Source: Halicephalobus mephisto (lineage: Eukaryota > Nematoda > Chromadorea > Rhabditida > Panagrolaimidae). From it: DNA of 64,000 bases. Both the position numbers and the translations under genes were made by a program. The DNA is taken from contig SWDT01000001.1 of assembly GCA_009193035.1 (NCBI GenBank), positions 2,418,001 to 2,482,000 on the forward strand. Reading direction: 5' to 3'. Below are positions 50,895 to 63,200 of the stretch, piece after piece (positions within the stretch are counted from its first letter, which is position 1; every line of letters begins with the position of its first letter). Below the pieces are notes generated by a model. The model searched no databases. It saw nothing but the letters and a program-made list of their open reading frames with translations, and was not told where the DNA came from.

Positions 50895-53800
50895 TTACGT
50901 AGTCTTTGTTGGCATTTTTGATTTCTCTGCCTTCTTGGCCTCCTTCTTGTTGATCTTCTCCCATTTGGCTGCCATCTTGGAGGCGTGATCAGCAGCAACT
51001 TGGATTTCTTCTTTTTCAATCTCACGGTGGGCTTTACGGTCGAACTCTTCAGTTTTGAGTTCTTCTTGCATCTTGGCTCGTTCTTCTGAAAATGGTTCAT
51101 ATATGAATAATCAGTGGGAATAGCTGTTTACCTTTCAATCGCTGGAACTCCTCAGCCAGTTCTCTCCGTCGTTCTTCTGATTGCTCATTATCCATATCAG
51201 TTTTGTGTTCAAACTGCTGACGAAGGTTTTTGGCTTGCTGCCTCAGAGCTTCAAGCTCCTCCAAGTTTGTCTTTTCAACTTTGGTGTCAGAAGCCTGGAT
51301 GTTTTTGAATTTGTTCATCAGGTTCTTGATGTCGTAAGCGTTCTCATCTTCGTCTTCAGAAGAGGATTCTTCAACAACTCGGCGGTTGACTACCTCGGCG
51401 GTGTGCTCTTTCCTTTCCCCTTTGGTCGTTTTTGAAGATCCCGCTGACTTGGGCATAGGAACAGAGTTGGGGTTTTGAGCCTCGATGTTCTTGAATTTTT
51501 CTCTGGCTTTTCCTGCCATCTTGACTTCAACATCGAGTCCAGGTTTATCTTCCTCAGCAGTTTCTGGTTTCTCTTCTGGAGCAGTGTCTTGGGCTTTTTT
51601 GGCTTGGAGTTTTCTGGCAAGTTTGTATCTGAGGAACTCAGCCTCGATTTCCTTCTTTTTCCTTTCAGTTCGTTCTTCTGGGGTCATGTCACTTTCATCG
51701 AGTCCTCCTTTTTCCAGATGTTCCTTGATACTGTTGAGTTGGACGTTGAGATCAAGAATTTGACGCTGATTATGGTCAGAACCTTCTTCTCCTTTTTCGA
51801 ATTTGGTTTTGAAGTCAGTGAGGCCTAAAATCAGTGAATTACAATTCTTATCTTGCTGTATGTCACGTAACACGAAATCAACTCCTACCACGAAACCCCT
51901 GATAATCATGACAAGTCCGCTCTTTTTTCATACGCGAGTGGATATTCGTGTTAACCTATCTTAATAGAAACAGTCCAAAAGTGGAAGATGGTTGAAATTG
52001 TTCTATTTCCTACTATTATTGCAGATGTGTTATTATGAGATACATTCATAGTGGGAAAGTATCTCATTGAGTAGTAAAGGAAGGCACAAACTACGTCACA
52101 ATCCACAACAACACAAATATTTTCAAAAAACAATTTCGTCAAGTACTCTTACTCCCCCAAAATCTTCCGAGGGATTGCTGACTAGGTTTTCATTGATTTT
52201 CTCATCTCAAGGAAAACAACAGCTGCTTCAGTTAGTCGCCCACCTGATCTTCCCTCTTTCGCAATTCTTTTTTGCTTTTGGATGAGTAAATTTAGCGATT
52301 TCCCGAGCTAAAAAACGAACCTTTGAATTTGATGTCCTGGAGATCTGTGGCTGTTTTTTCCACGGGACCTGATTGGTAAGCGAGACCTTCGAGGAAGGAC
52401 TTTCTGGCCGAGGCAACGTCTAGAATAATGGGATTAGTGGGGAATAGGAATCAAGTCGACAGACTGGAAGTATCGAGTTCATTGCGGTCGTAGGATTTGG
52501 AGACATTTTCGGTTTCAAGGGGTTTGAGTTTCTCGTTGAAGCGGTCACGGACGTTGATGCCGCCTTTCCGGAGTTCCTCTAGTTCGTTGCGGAATTCAGC
52601 CTCCCGGACTTCGGCTTTCTCGACTTCTCCAGTCTTCCACTTGTTCTTGACTTCTCCGACTTGAGCCTTGATAGCTTCAAGTTGTTTTTCCTTTTCCTCC
52701 TTATCATCGTTTTCATTATCCGACTTGTCTCCTCCAGCAATGATTCTAAAAAGAATCGATTCGTCCGAAGCCAATTGCTTAAACTTACTTGCTCATCCGG
52801 TCCTTGACCTTTCCAGTCATGTTTTCCAAAACATCGTCGCTTTTTTTCTCAACTTGATCGTGAGCCCGAACAGAGCTTTGCCAGCTTTCTTTCTTTTCTT
52901 TAAGACTCCGGATCTGCTGCAGTTCTTCGCTAATATTGGTTCCAGCTGAAAAGATGGAAGCAATTATCTCAATGTAAGCTAATATTGTTTGAAGGAAAAC
53001 CTACGCTTAATCACCATTGTGGATATTTTGAAATTAAATTGAAGAAACGTTCAAATTGGATCCGAGATAAGAGGAATATTAATTATAGGTCAAATGAAGA
53101 ACTTTAATCAGAGATACTTTCGGCAAGGGGCGTAAATCTGCGAGTAAGAGATTTGCTCAAAGAGAATATGCAAAACGGGAAGATGCTCGCATTTGTGGAC
53201 AGCCGCGGGAAACGCTGACCAACGGTCAATCTACTCTGAAGATCGATGCGCACAAAAATAAGGCGGAAAGTCATAAACATTGTTTGTTTCCACTTTTGAG
53301 GCCGAATTTGACAGTTTGGTCGATGAAATTTAAGAATAAAATTCCAAATACTTACCTCGAACAACGTCGGACGAAAGCTGCTTCGGCTTGGAGACAATAG
53401 CATATTCATCCTCCTCTTCATTGGGATCGTTGTCGTCTTCTAAAGAATTCACCTTACATTGAAACAATAACCGCACAATTACCTGGGTTATTTACCGCAT
53501 GAGTACGATCAGGGTGGAGGACTTCCATGTAGTGGGGTTTGCAGTAGAGGGTCTTTTCGTGGATGTTGTATTGAGTGGGGCTGAATAAAGCCATGGAAAT
53601 TAATAAACCGATTACTCTTACTTTAATTTCTTGTTGCAGGTCTTGCACCGGAAGCAGTCTTGATGATAAAGTTGTTTATTGGCGAACAAACGTTCAACCG
53701 GGTACACAGTTTTGTCACAGAGTGCACAATTTTTAGGCACATCGTCCTCGCTTTTCGGCTGCAAATGGATTGTGATTAATTTTTAAAGCCAGAGCTACAG

Positions 53801-54383
53801 TACCCCGATGAAAGCAGCCATGATTCTTCTTTTGTCGGCTTCACTGCACTGGAGGTCGACGCCTTTCCCCTCACGGAAGTCAGAAAGGGAGAGTTCCCCT
53901 TTCTGGATCTTCTCAAAAGCCTCCTTCATCTGGGACATGTTTTCCTTCCCAACGCCTTCCAGGGCCATGGTCCTCAGATGATCATCGAGTGTTTCACCCT
54001 CGTTCTGATGGAATTTCTCAAATTTCGTTTTAAAGGCCGACAAGGTGCTTTTGTCGATTCCAGATGGCTTAGCTTCGACATCCTTTTTGTCTGTATTGTG
54101 GACTTTTCCTTCCTCAAATTCCATCTTCATTTTGAGCATTTCTGCCGCTTTAGCTTTTCGGATTTCCTCAATCTCTTCCATCCTTTTTTCGTCCTTAGTC
54201 GATCCTTTAGATTCAGTGATTGCAGCCTTCTGAAAAAAGAAATTTAATTAAGGGATTCCAGAGAGAACAGACTAAATCTTTAATATTCGAGGTTTTTCCT
54301 TCAATCTGGATTTTCGGAGGGGGTTTCTTGACGTCTTCTTCGTCGTCAGAACTGACAGCATACGGATCTTCTGTATCAGACAT
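50895..54383 (-). CDS. LIM-domain coiled-coil protein, actin-linked type
   Basis: Ten exons (54383-54273, 54229-53804, 53758-53622, 53580-53483, 53439-53356, 52945-52789, 52745-52465, 52419-52321, 51824-51132, 51085-50895) join in phase to 758 aa. The N-terminus is acidic, then a helical Lys/Glu segment ([14 protein letters not shown]). One LIM domain sits at residues ~185-245: [15 protein letters not shown]..., [10 protein letters not shown]... and CKPHYME, with all eight zinc ligands. A long coiled-coil tail with a repeated FKNI(E/Q)A motif and many (E/K)-rich helices follows. One LIM plus long helices resembles EPLIN/LIMA1-like cytoskeletal linkers, but I cannot name an orthologue. An ATG eight codons upstream (54407) is possible; an acceptor (CTTTAG) four bases before 54383 favours the shorter start. 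A second promoter is suggested by an alternative first exon at 53005-53017. Confidence 0.82.
51861..52097 (+). repeat. Dispersed repeat, copy 2, inside an intron of the LIM gene
   Basis: This is the partner of 16335-16575, in the same orientation and nearly the same length. It lies in the 496-nt intron between LIM exons 8 and 9 and accounts for much of that intron's unusual length. No coding capacity or clear inverted ends are seen. Confidence 0.55.
53005..53017 (-). CDS. Alternative first coding exon of the LIM gene (MVIK)
   Basis: Within the intron between exons 5 and 6, ATG GTG ATT AAG C is followed directly by a donor (GTAGGT). It joins in phase 1 to exon 6, giving [13 protein letters not shown]. 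This would make an isoform lacking the LIM domain and keeping only the coiled-coil part. Position, phase and donor all fit. Expression is unproven. Confidence 0.5.
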
Positions 54384-54407
54384 TTTCCTAAAGATAATTT
54401 CAGCCAT

Positions 54408-56929
54408 TGTACGAATTTCACGGCCAGAATAACGACTGCGCGGATACACGGTCCAGTCCAAGCTGATCTCGAACGCCTACGAGGAAAAATAAACCGGTCC
54501 TGCTTCCAGGAGATCTGGATTTCTCAACTCTTTCTTGATCCCTGAAATTTTTGAGTTCGTCCTTCCTCACGGCCCGGATTGTAAACGCCTCCCGAGCTAA
54601 AGTCGAGCTTCAATTGTGAACGTGTGTCTTTAGCTTGCAAGATTGACTGATTCAAGGGATCTCGGATAGAGCAAACAGCCGAAGGGCTTTCGCTTTACAC
54701 CGACAGGCTCTTAAGGCTACAGCTGTCTGTCTGGGAGGTGACGAACCCCGATCGGCACTTTGCCGCCTTGTGGTCAGTGTTTTGAAGGGTCATCCCCTGT
54801 GAAAAAACTGCATTAAATTTCGTCCAAATTAATCCAAAGCAAAGTATGAAATCTTTAAGTACTTCCTGTTCTTCTTTCGTAACCACTTGATCTTTGTGAT
54901 GGTCTGGAACAACATTCATTATGTAACACTTGTTTTCCCATGAGGTAAAAACAAAAGGGAAGGTGAGAAAGTGTTCACTTTTGAAAAAAGACAAATTTGG
55001 TAATAAAGAATGAGTAATTTCCTCAGTCCAAATTAGTTTTCATACGGTAAATGATTATTTCTTTTTATTGGTTTCGTCATTAACGATCTTAAACCGACCT
55101 AAATAAGAATTTGCTGATTTCTATTATTTTGGAACATCTAACGAAATTTCCTTATAAAGATCTTTACAGATGCTCTTTTTTCCTATTTTGTTAAGAAATG
55201 CTGTCTCTAAAGTATAGTAAGATATTTGTAAAACTACCTAGACTTTTTTATTAAATAAATTTGACGTTATTGATAGTTACTTTACTGTAGTGTGTTTGCT
55301 GCTTGGTTGGAAAGATTTTTAAAAATAGTGTTTCTGTAGACTAATATATAAAAAGAAAAAAGACCTTTGAATATTCACTTTTATTGTTGAGTAGATGATA
55401 TAATGAGCAAGTGGTCTGATCCCAAAAAAGATACTTTTTCTTCCACACAGATGACTTGAAGAATCTATCAGATATTGATTTGATGTTTAATTAACAAGTT
55501 TGATTTATTTTTTGACACTCCGGTATTTGATTAGAAAAGTATGACAATATTAACAAAAGATAGCTAAATTTACTTTTTTTCGGGAATTTGGGAAGAAGAT
55601 TTAATTAGAACCACGTTCCCACAGATACAAGCAGGATGATTCCTTAAAAATCCGGATGCGACTTGCGAACTTTGTTGGCATCCATTAAGGAAACGGTTTT
55701 ACTGAAGCCGGAATTTTGAGATATGTATTGTTTTGATAAGTTTGACGTCTATATTCGGAAACCTAATCTAATTGTGCTAAATGTTCTTGTAGATTGAGGT
55801 GATTCACAAAATATATTAATTTAAGATTAGGTAATAACAAATCTCCGGTTACTCTTTTAAACTTGAGCTATCGTAATAGATATAATTGAAGTAATTAATT
55901 ATAAGAATAATTACTAAAACTGTCGGATTTGGAATAGAAAACAAATGCTTTCAAAATTACTGATCGAAAATCCAGGGAACAAATAAGTGTCTTTGAATTT
56001 CTGTAATCTGTGATATGAAATTCCGCACATTTACTTAATTCTTTTATTCCAAAAGAGTGTTCTACAAAAAGGATACAAATTCTGAACAAACATTTCAAGA
56101 GTGATGGAAGATGCAATTAATGTTCAAACTAAAATCCAAGTAATGTTGCTAATCTTGTGAATTATTTCTTTAATAAAAGCTTAGTCCATCGTCCTAAAAC
56201 GCCATTTGAAACTACTTTTTCCTGTTATTAGTCATAATCTGTGCATTTATTCTTGACCAGCAATTAAACATGGTTTGATTACTCAGTTTTAACATGTGTT
56301 TTCCTGCAGTACGCGTCAGTCATTCACGTTTTAGATTTTCTCAGTATTTCATCATATCAGTGCTTCATACAGTACTTTTTTGCACTGGGACATGGGTAAA
56401 TTCCAAGAGATTGCCGATACAATTCGTACTGAACGAACAGAAATTACGGCTTGAAAGTAAAAACAAGATGATCTGTCGTTTTCGAATTTGAATTCTTCTG
56501 CACGGAAGAATCATTCTTGTAGTAATTACTTCATGCGGTGTGATAGAACGGAGAAATTTCGTTTCCTGATAATGCTCCTTCTCTATCCTTTATTTGCTTT
56601 AAAATCCCGTTAGGCTAAAAGTTCCCCCCTGAAACTGTATTTAGTCGTTCTCCCCAGCTATTCACTTCGAAAACCAAAGTTTTAGGATACCGTACCATTT
56701 TCTCCATTCTTTAGTTTCTACTCATTGTTAGTTTCGTAATTCTACTAGCTTAAAATTTTAATTTTTGAAAAATAATTATTATTTAATAATTTTGTTGAAT
56801 AAATTTTCTTTGAGATTAATTCTGCGAACAGTTTGTTGCTTACTCTCCTTCCTTGTATCACTGGACGAACGTTCGTCCCTCCATGACGTGTTTATGAGAT
56901 TACTCTTTCCCTTTTACTGATTGTTTCAG
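54408..56929. other. AT-rich intergenic stretch, no gene supported
   Basis: The left end is probably the LIM gene promoter. A minus-strand frame at 54695-54994 has no splice partners or motifs. From about 55000 the sequence is very AT-rich with no recognisable exon. The last ~60 bases end in TTGTTTCAG directly before the FPGT start codon. Confidence 0.5.
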
Positions 56930-58613
56930 ATGAGCGACAACCTCGATTCTAGATGCAAGTGGGATCTTCTTTTGATTACGGCTAATGGACACGATCAAGC
57001 TCAAGTCACTGAAACTCAGATTTCTGAGATTTACCCAAGGATTTCCTACTATTTTAAACATTATATTGTTCAACAAGATCCGTTTGAAGACTTTGGTGAG
57101 TTTCTCAAGTTTGTCTAAAAGTATTAATATAGGTAACGCTTTAGGATCTGGTTTGTCCACTTGGAATGCCTTGTTCAAGTTGATGAGTAGCACTCACGGC
57201 TTACATGGATTGAAGATTCTGTTGATCCACTCCGGTGGCTACAGCAAACGTCTTCCACACTGTGCTCCTTTTGGAAAGCTCTTTGTTCATTTTTCTGACG
57301 GAAGAACCCTCCTCGAACACAAGCTGGAAACTTATCGGTGAGTTTTCACATATGAAACTTTGATATAACGAATTATCTCAGTAATTTGCCAAAGTATCTG
57401 CCTTCTGGGGTCTTTGTTGCCGCTTGTGACACCATCGAAACTCTGGATAAGCTCCCTGTCTCTGTCTTTGACAATCTTCCCAAAGACTTTATCCTCTTTG
57501 GTCATTACTCATCTCAGAAAGTTGCCAACAATCACGGTGTTTACATTCCTGGAGTCCGTAACGGGAATCAATTGACCGTTAGGAAAGTTCTGCAGAAACC
57601 TAGTGATGAAGTTCTCGAAGCTGAAAGTGCTAAACAAGAGAATGGACTTTACATCACTGATTCTTGTTACTTCATGGCTTCCCCTTACTGCGAGGATTTC
57701 GTTAACTCTACCACAAAACGGAGTAATTTTCCATCTTACAACGAAAAATCCATATATGAACATTGTAGAGAATGGACTCACTACTACTAACCTCTGTTGC
57801 TATGGGGACTTCCTCCGACCCATTGGAGTTGAAGCTTCTGAAGACTATGTTGAAAACACTGTCGATCCCGTCACTCGGGAATGGCGTCGGCATTTCTTTA
57901 ATTTCTTCCACAAGGTTACTGGGCATGAAAGCCTGGTTGTCCATGAGAACTCCAAGTTCTACCACTACGGAACTCCGACCGACTTCCTCAGAAATGTTCT
58001 TCAAGACGGACCCGCCTTAGAAAGAAGGTCTTTCAGTGTTATCCACTCCATAATTGATTCTCCGGACAGCTCTTACAAACCTTATGTAATTTTCATAATT
58101 ACCAATGAAGTCATTTACTATTGTTTTTAGATTGGCGTCAACTCCTTTGTTGAATTCTGCCATTACGGGAAGTACGTCAAGGTTGGTGATAACTGTCTGG
58201 TCAGTGGAATTGACCTATCTGAGTTAGGAGACACTGTGGAACTCGAACTCCCGAACAACTGCATTGTCACCAGTTGGCCGTTGAGACAGCTTTACCCTGA
58301 AATCACTCATCCTTATGTCACCGTCATTCTACCAATCGATGCAGATATCAAGGAAGACAACAAAGTGATTACTTGGTTCAACTTTAACAAGAAATCCTCA
58401 TTCTATACAGCCCAGATTTTCCCGCTCGCTACAAATCCAGCAGAATCCCTACAACGTTCTCTCGAATGCTATTGGACAGGAATACGCGAAAATTCCGGGG
58501 AACTCAAGAAGTATGAGTTTATCTCTTTGCAAAGGGCTATAAAATTCGTAGATTACATCAAAGCTTTGCGTATGCGGCACGATATCCGTGTGCTCAATGG
58601 CTGCTCTTACTGA
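56930..58613 (+). CDS. FPGT: Fucose-1-phosphate guanylyltransferase (GDP-fucose pyrophosphorylase)
   Basis: The exons are 56930-57095, 57133-57337, 57382-57722, 57769-58085 and 58131-58613, giving 503 aa. It has family blocks WDLLLITANG, GNALGSGLSTWNALF, ILLIHSGGYSKRLP (the pyrophosphorylase loop), HGVYIPG, DSCYFM and NSKFYHYGT, followed by a C-terminal beta-helix-like region. The enzyme makes GDP-fucose from fucose-1-phosphate and GTP in the salvage pathway, in the cytosol. Exon 4 begins AGAATGG after an intron carrying the TATATGAA motif; only this splice reconnects the family frame. The ATG directly follows an acceptor. Its last 20 coding bases overlap antisense with the end of the next gene. 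Confidence 0.93.
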
Positions 58614-58876
58614 CGATCAGTTGTCTTAGTGAAGTTATTTTTTTGGTCCCGATCTTCGGCGTCTCGTTATTGTCTTCGGTTAATCTGCAATAAATTAGTC
58701 CACAGGAAGTAATAAACTTGTTCAACTTACCCAACTTTCTCAATCGGAGTTCTGCAAACTTCAGCAGTAGGCGATCTCGGGTCTTCCAAGATTCGGGTTC
58801 GTTTTGGACCCGTTTCATCTTCAATTTTCATAAACTGTGGGCTTTGCGGCTTTATCCAAGATTGTAGCTGCCCCAT
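58594..58876 (-). CDS. Tiny CDCA3/Tome-1-like protein (78 aa)
   Basis: Exons 58876-58731 and 58684-58594 join in phase 2 across a 46-nt intron. The protein starts MGQLQSWIKPQSPQF and carries DPRSPTAEVCRTPIEKV, the DPRSP-x-x-x-(I/V/L)-x-RTP motif found in CDCA3 (trigger of mitotic entry). MG at the start also fits that family. It is far shorter than vertebrate CDCA3 and has one motif copy only. No KEN box is seen. The stop lies inside the FPGT coding region on the other strand (20-bp overlap). An open frame further upstream (58887-59120) lacks an ATG and is not used. The motif match is convincing; the functional assignment is tentative. Confidence 0.62.
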
Positions 58877-59090
58877 GAACGGCTACTCAGAAACAAAAAT
58901 AATAGAAAACTAGCGAAGCACGAGAAAGGAATTCTTTTACAGGAAAACCGAGTTCAATTTTTGAAATAAAGTGCTCGCGCAAATCGACTTTTCGTGACAG
59001 GACTTTGTTTTGTTCTTGTCCAGTTATCTCATTCTCTTCGGCTTCAGGAAGTTTTACCTTTATTCCTGGCTTAATTACTCGGTTCTTGGG

Positions 59091-60070
59091 ATGGCCGAGT
59101 TTCCAGACTTTGGTGAACACTGTAGTGTGAAGAACTGTAACATCTTAGGTAAGGTAATCGCTGGTTTAAAAATCTTGATGATTATTGTTTTTAGATTTTC
59201 TTCCGTTCTCTTGTCCGGTGTGCGAAAAGAAATACTGGTAAGTGTTCATATATCAATTTCCCTTTAATTGACAGGAACTTGATCATTTTAGTGTTAATCA
59301 TCAGCATAACCATGGCTGTAACCCGGAAAAGCTCCGTTTAAATGATCCTCTCCCAACTTCTAGTGGGAAACCGCTTTTTGTTAATTGTGAGTTTGAGGGG
59401 TGCAATCAACGTGAGTATCACTACGTCGAGTGTCGTGCTTGTACCAAGGTCTACTGCCCCAAGTAAGAATTTTTGTTTATATTTGATTTTCGTATTGTTT
59501 TTAGTCATCGCAATACCCATAATTGCCCTGAGAACTATGGCGAGACTCCTAAGCCTCCTTCTACCTCTCTGCAATCTAATAAAACCCCAGCCAAGTCCTC
59601 AGACGAGTGTAAATCTAATCTAGGTAACATCGATGTTAAACTTTTTGCTTTCCTAAGGTTGAGTACTTTGAAGGTCAAAAGTATCCGCCTGTCAAGCCTG
59701 GTGGTGGAGAATCTATGCGTCGGAAAGTTGCAGAAATGCGTCATAAGAGTCGGATGATGAATGAATATGGTGGAAATATTATTTCTACTTTCATAAAGAC
59801 CCCAGATGGCTCTCTTTATCCCATTTGTGTTCCACCAAGTCGTACTGTGAGTCATTGTATGACCGACATTCTTAAACAGTGTAACCTCGGTCCTGATTTT
59901 CGAAACGTGGGTAATTAAATATTTTTCACTTTGCTAATTGTGAATACTTTCAGAAAGCTCATATTCGCCACGAAAGTAATTCCGATGAAGAGTTTTCTTT
60001 GCATCTAGAAATCGGACCCCTTCTCAAGAAATATGAAAAAGGAGATCTTGTTCTTGTTTTGGATGACTGA
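59091..60070 (+). CDS. ZFAND1: AN1-type zinc-finger protein, ZFAND1-like
   Basis: The exons are 59091-59148, 59195-59237, 59292-59462, 59505-59623, 59674-59906 and 59954-60070, giving 246 aa. The first AN1 finger is HCSVKNCNILDFLPFSCPVC, then CVNHQHNHGC. The second is NCEFEGCNQREYHYVECRAC, then CPNHRNTHNC. A ubiquitin-like C-terminal domain follows (STFIKTPDGSLYPICVP; HIRHESNSDEEF; GDLVLVLDD). ZFAND1 recruits p97 and proteasomes to arsenite-induced stress granules. Two junctions needed a non-obvious acceptor: 59291 rather than the CAG 18 nt earlier, and 59673 (TTTGAAG). Only these keep all fingers in frame. NAA25 starts 175 bp downstream on the same strand. Confidence 0.88.
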
Positions 60071-60245
60071 GTGCTATCAATGAGGCCTTAACATTTGATT
60101 AATTAATTACGGGTGATTGTTGTAATTGTCTTGAGAATAATAATTGTTGACAGTTCTGTTGATTGAAGTCAGTGGTTATTGACTATTTTATATCTTTTCC
60201 TATCATTTATTAGAGATTTAGTATTCAGAAAATTTCTTGGCGATA

Positions 60246-63200
60246 ATGCATCAGTTTGGACGGAGGCCACTACCCATTCATGGCCAGAAGAAAAAGATAC
60301 AAACTGTATTTGGTATATCCCTATTTATTTTCCTGGATAAACTGTTATTTCAGAACTGATGTGTCGGAAGAATGTCCGCTTAGCCCAGACGGAGTTGACG
60401 AAGTTGGTAAAGAAGCAGAAGACAGATGCTCTTGCACTGAAGGTTCTTCAACTCTGGATAAACATTATTCAGCATAAATCCTTCTCTGCTATGCTAGAGT
60501 TGGAAGAATTTCTGGAAGCCTTGCGAACTACCGAAGAAGACGATCAGCTCGTATCTATTATTGCGTCTACTTTCAGATTCATTGGACGAAGTGACAAGGC
60601 CACTGAAGCTTTTTCTATATTTCTGGAACGCTTTGATAAGTCTCTGTACATGGACCAGACGTTTGAACATGTTATCAGGGATCTCAATTTTGACGAGCAA
60701 TGTAAATTGGCCATGAGGATGCACAAGGCTGATCCAGTTCTTGTCAACAAGAGGAGGTTGTGCATTGCTACATTTCTTCAAGCAGCGTTCAAGAAGACGG
60801 CAAAGGAAAGAGATATGGGATTGAAGTTTGCAGTAATATTAGCTAGAAAAATGTTTAAGGATTATCCCGACACTGATTTTCTGGATGATTTTATTTCGTC
60901 TTTAGAACCTCGTCCTTTGGATGAGAAAGCGCCATTGGAGAGTTTTGCTAGAATGACGATATCAGATAAAGCATGTCCAGCTGGGTTTGAAGCTGTTGAA
61001 CAGATCAACAACAAGGTTCCTTTTTACGAACAGTCAGAATCTACAACATCTACTCAATGTGATAAGAAATTAGTACTGTCAAAGTTGATTGAAATTGCTT
61101 CTCGTACTGATAGGTTTGGTTCTGTAGTTATCCTGTAGTAATGGGAATTTTTAGTGAACGGGATTGGAGTGTTTGGGAGAACCTGATCCAATGTGTCATT
61201 GATCTTCAGAAAGATGATTCAGCATCTGATGCCAAGACGAGAGTTACCAATGTCTTCAGGATAAAGCTAAATGAAAAGAAACTGCAGAAAGATTGGCTAC
61301 TTGCACTGATTAAGTTTGCCCTTGTGTCTGATGATCTCGATCCTGATCTTCCTACCGCTGACGCGACTATTATTATGTATATCGACAGATTTGGACATTT
61401 CCCGGACACCATTCATAATATTGTTCCACTATATCTGAAGTTGAATTCAGCAGAACAACAGAAGATCATTGACGCCAATAAGCGGTTTACGGACAAATGT
61501 GGCGCTGAGTTAAAACCATGGATTAGCAAACGCTCAAGGATAGGAGAGACGATACCTCATCCAAATGAAGACGAATGGGAGAATATACGTAAGAGATTGT
61601 CCGAACCTGAAGTAATGAAATCATTCTCCATGTTGGCAGCATGTTATTACCAGAGTCTGCTTTTGGGTGAAATATTGAAGAACGTAAAAGTAGATGAATC
61701 TCCATTATCCGTCGTTGAAGTCCAAAGGAGAATTGATAATTGGATCGACGTTATTCAAATCTTGGATGATGCTGGAATCCCCAAAGTGGTGGATGTAGAT
61801 GCTTTGGTGACTGGAATAATTCGGCAGTGCTCCGAATATTTCTGGTGGATGTATCGAACTTTGGGGGATTATAAGTATATTGAGGGTATGCTTTGCTTTC
61901 TAAAACGCCAGCAGACGAGAAGCAATACCACAAGTCAAGTCATACAGTTGCTGTTGTTGCATTGTTACTTTGAGTTAGGACTTCCGGATGCGGCGACTCA
62001 AGTATTTGATGAAATGCAACTTCGTCATCTTCAATATCAATCTATGGGCTATCTGAGTGATTATTTCTTAGAAAGTGTAGGGCGTCTAGATGACGCTTAT
62101 AAGTACTATGATATACTAAGTCGAAGATATGCATGTTTCTTTCTGGAGATGCAAGACATTCTGGTAATGTCGTGTTTCGAAAATCGAGTTAATCAGTCGC
62201 TGGAGATTGCTACAAAGATAATGGAGACTAAGAATTCACTTCAAAGAGCAGTCCAATATTCTCGGAAAATGTTCTTGGACTTGATTTTGCATCCAAGAAG
62301 CGCCACTGAACTTCGAGATGGTTTTCTGCGCGATGGATGGCGTATATTTTTTTTTAGTTTTTCTATGAGTAATGTCATGTTTCAGCTACTGAACTTCCGT
62401 ATGATCACCGTGATTTTCAAATATTCTTGCAATATTTGCCCGTGCAACAACCATCCTTTGCAGCCTATGTTCAAGCGGAAACCTATTGTTATGGGATTTG
62501 CGAAATCAATGTTTACAGAGTGCTGACTGAATTTCTTGTCATCATTGGTGCAGAATATGAAAATGCGAAATCTGCAGATCGACTGAGTAATCTAAAGTCA
62601 TCGATGGAATTTCATCTTGATTTTATATTGAAGAAGGAGGGCAATTCCGATCCTTCTCTGTACTCAAGTCTGAGTTCCCTTCGGGATCGGATTGTGTTGC
62701 CTTTCTATGATGTTATTGTTCATGTCATAGGAAAAGTGATCTCCATCATGAATTCAGAAAGGACTGAACAAGGGATTCGTCGTCTTCTTCCGTCTGTCAA
62801 ATATTTGCAGCAGAGTTTCGACCGTAAGTATTTTATTTATTTATCATTAACTAGAAAACTTGAAGAAGGGATTGTTTCACTCATCTTCCGCGTATAAAAC
62901 TTTCATTTGCACAGAAATCCCGAAAAATGAATAAAAAATGCGTAAGAAAAAACTAAAAAAACTTTTATTCAATTGCAAAATAAAAAGGAAAATGCAACTT
63001 GTGAAGCTTTGACTTTTGATAAGTAGGCCTAGAAGACCATTTATCTTCTGTGTACGAATTAAGCCAATTCTTTGCAAAATCAAAGTCAGTGTGAGTCAAA
63101 TCATTTCTTCTATAAAGTTCTACATAGTAATGATTGGTAAATATATTTTTTAAACAAATCTATGCGTGAAAATCAAAATTATGACTCTTTCTATTATAGG

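Noticed and set aside
54695..54994. 99-codon minus-strand frame containing DHHKDQVVTKEEQEVLKDF
   Set aside because: The middle looks weakly coding, but no splice sites, start context or recognisable family support it.
58887..59120. Upstream exon for the CDCA3-like gene overlapping the ZFAND1 start
   Set aside because: The frame has no ATG (it opens with GTG), meets a stop upstream, and the downstream ATG fits the family start better.
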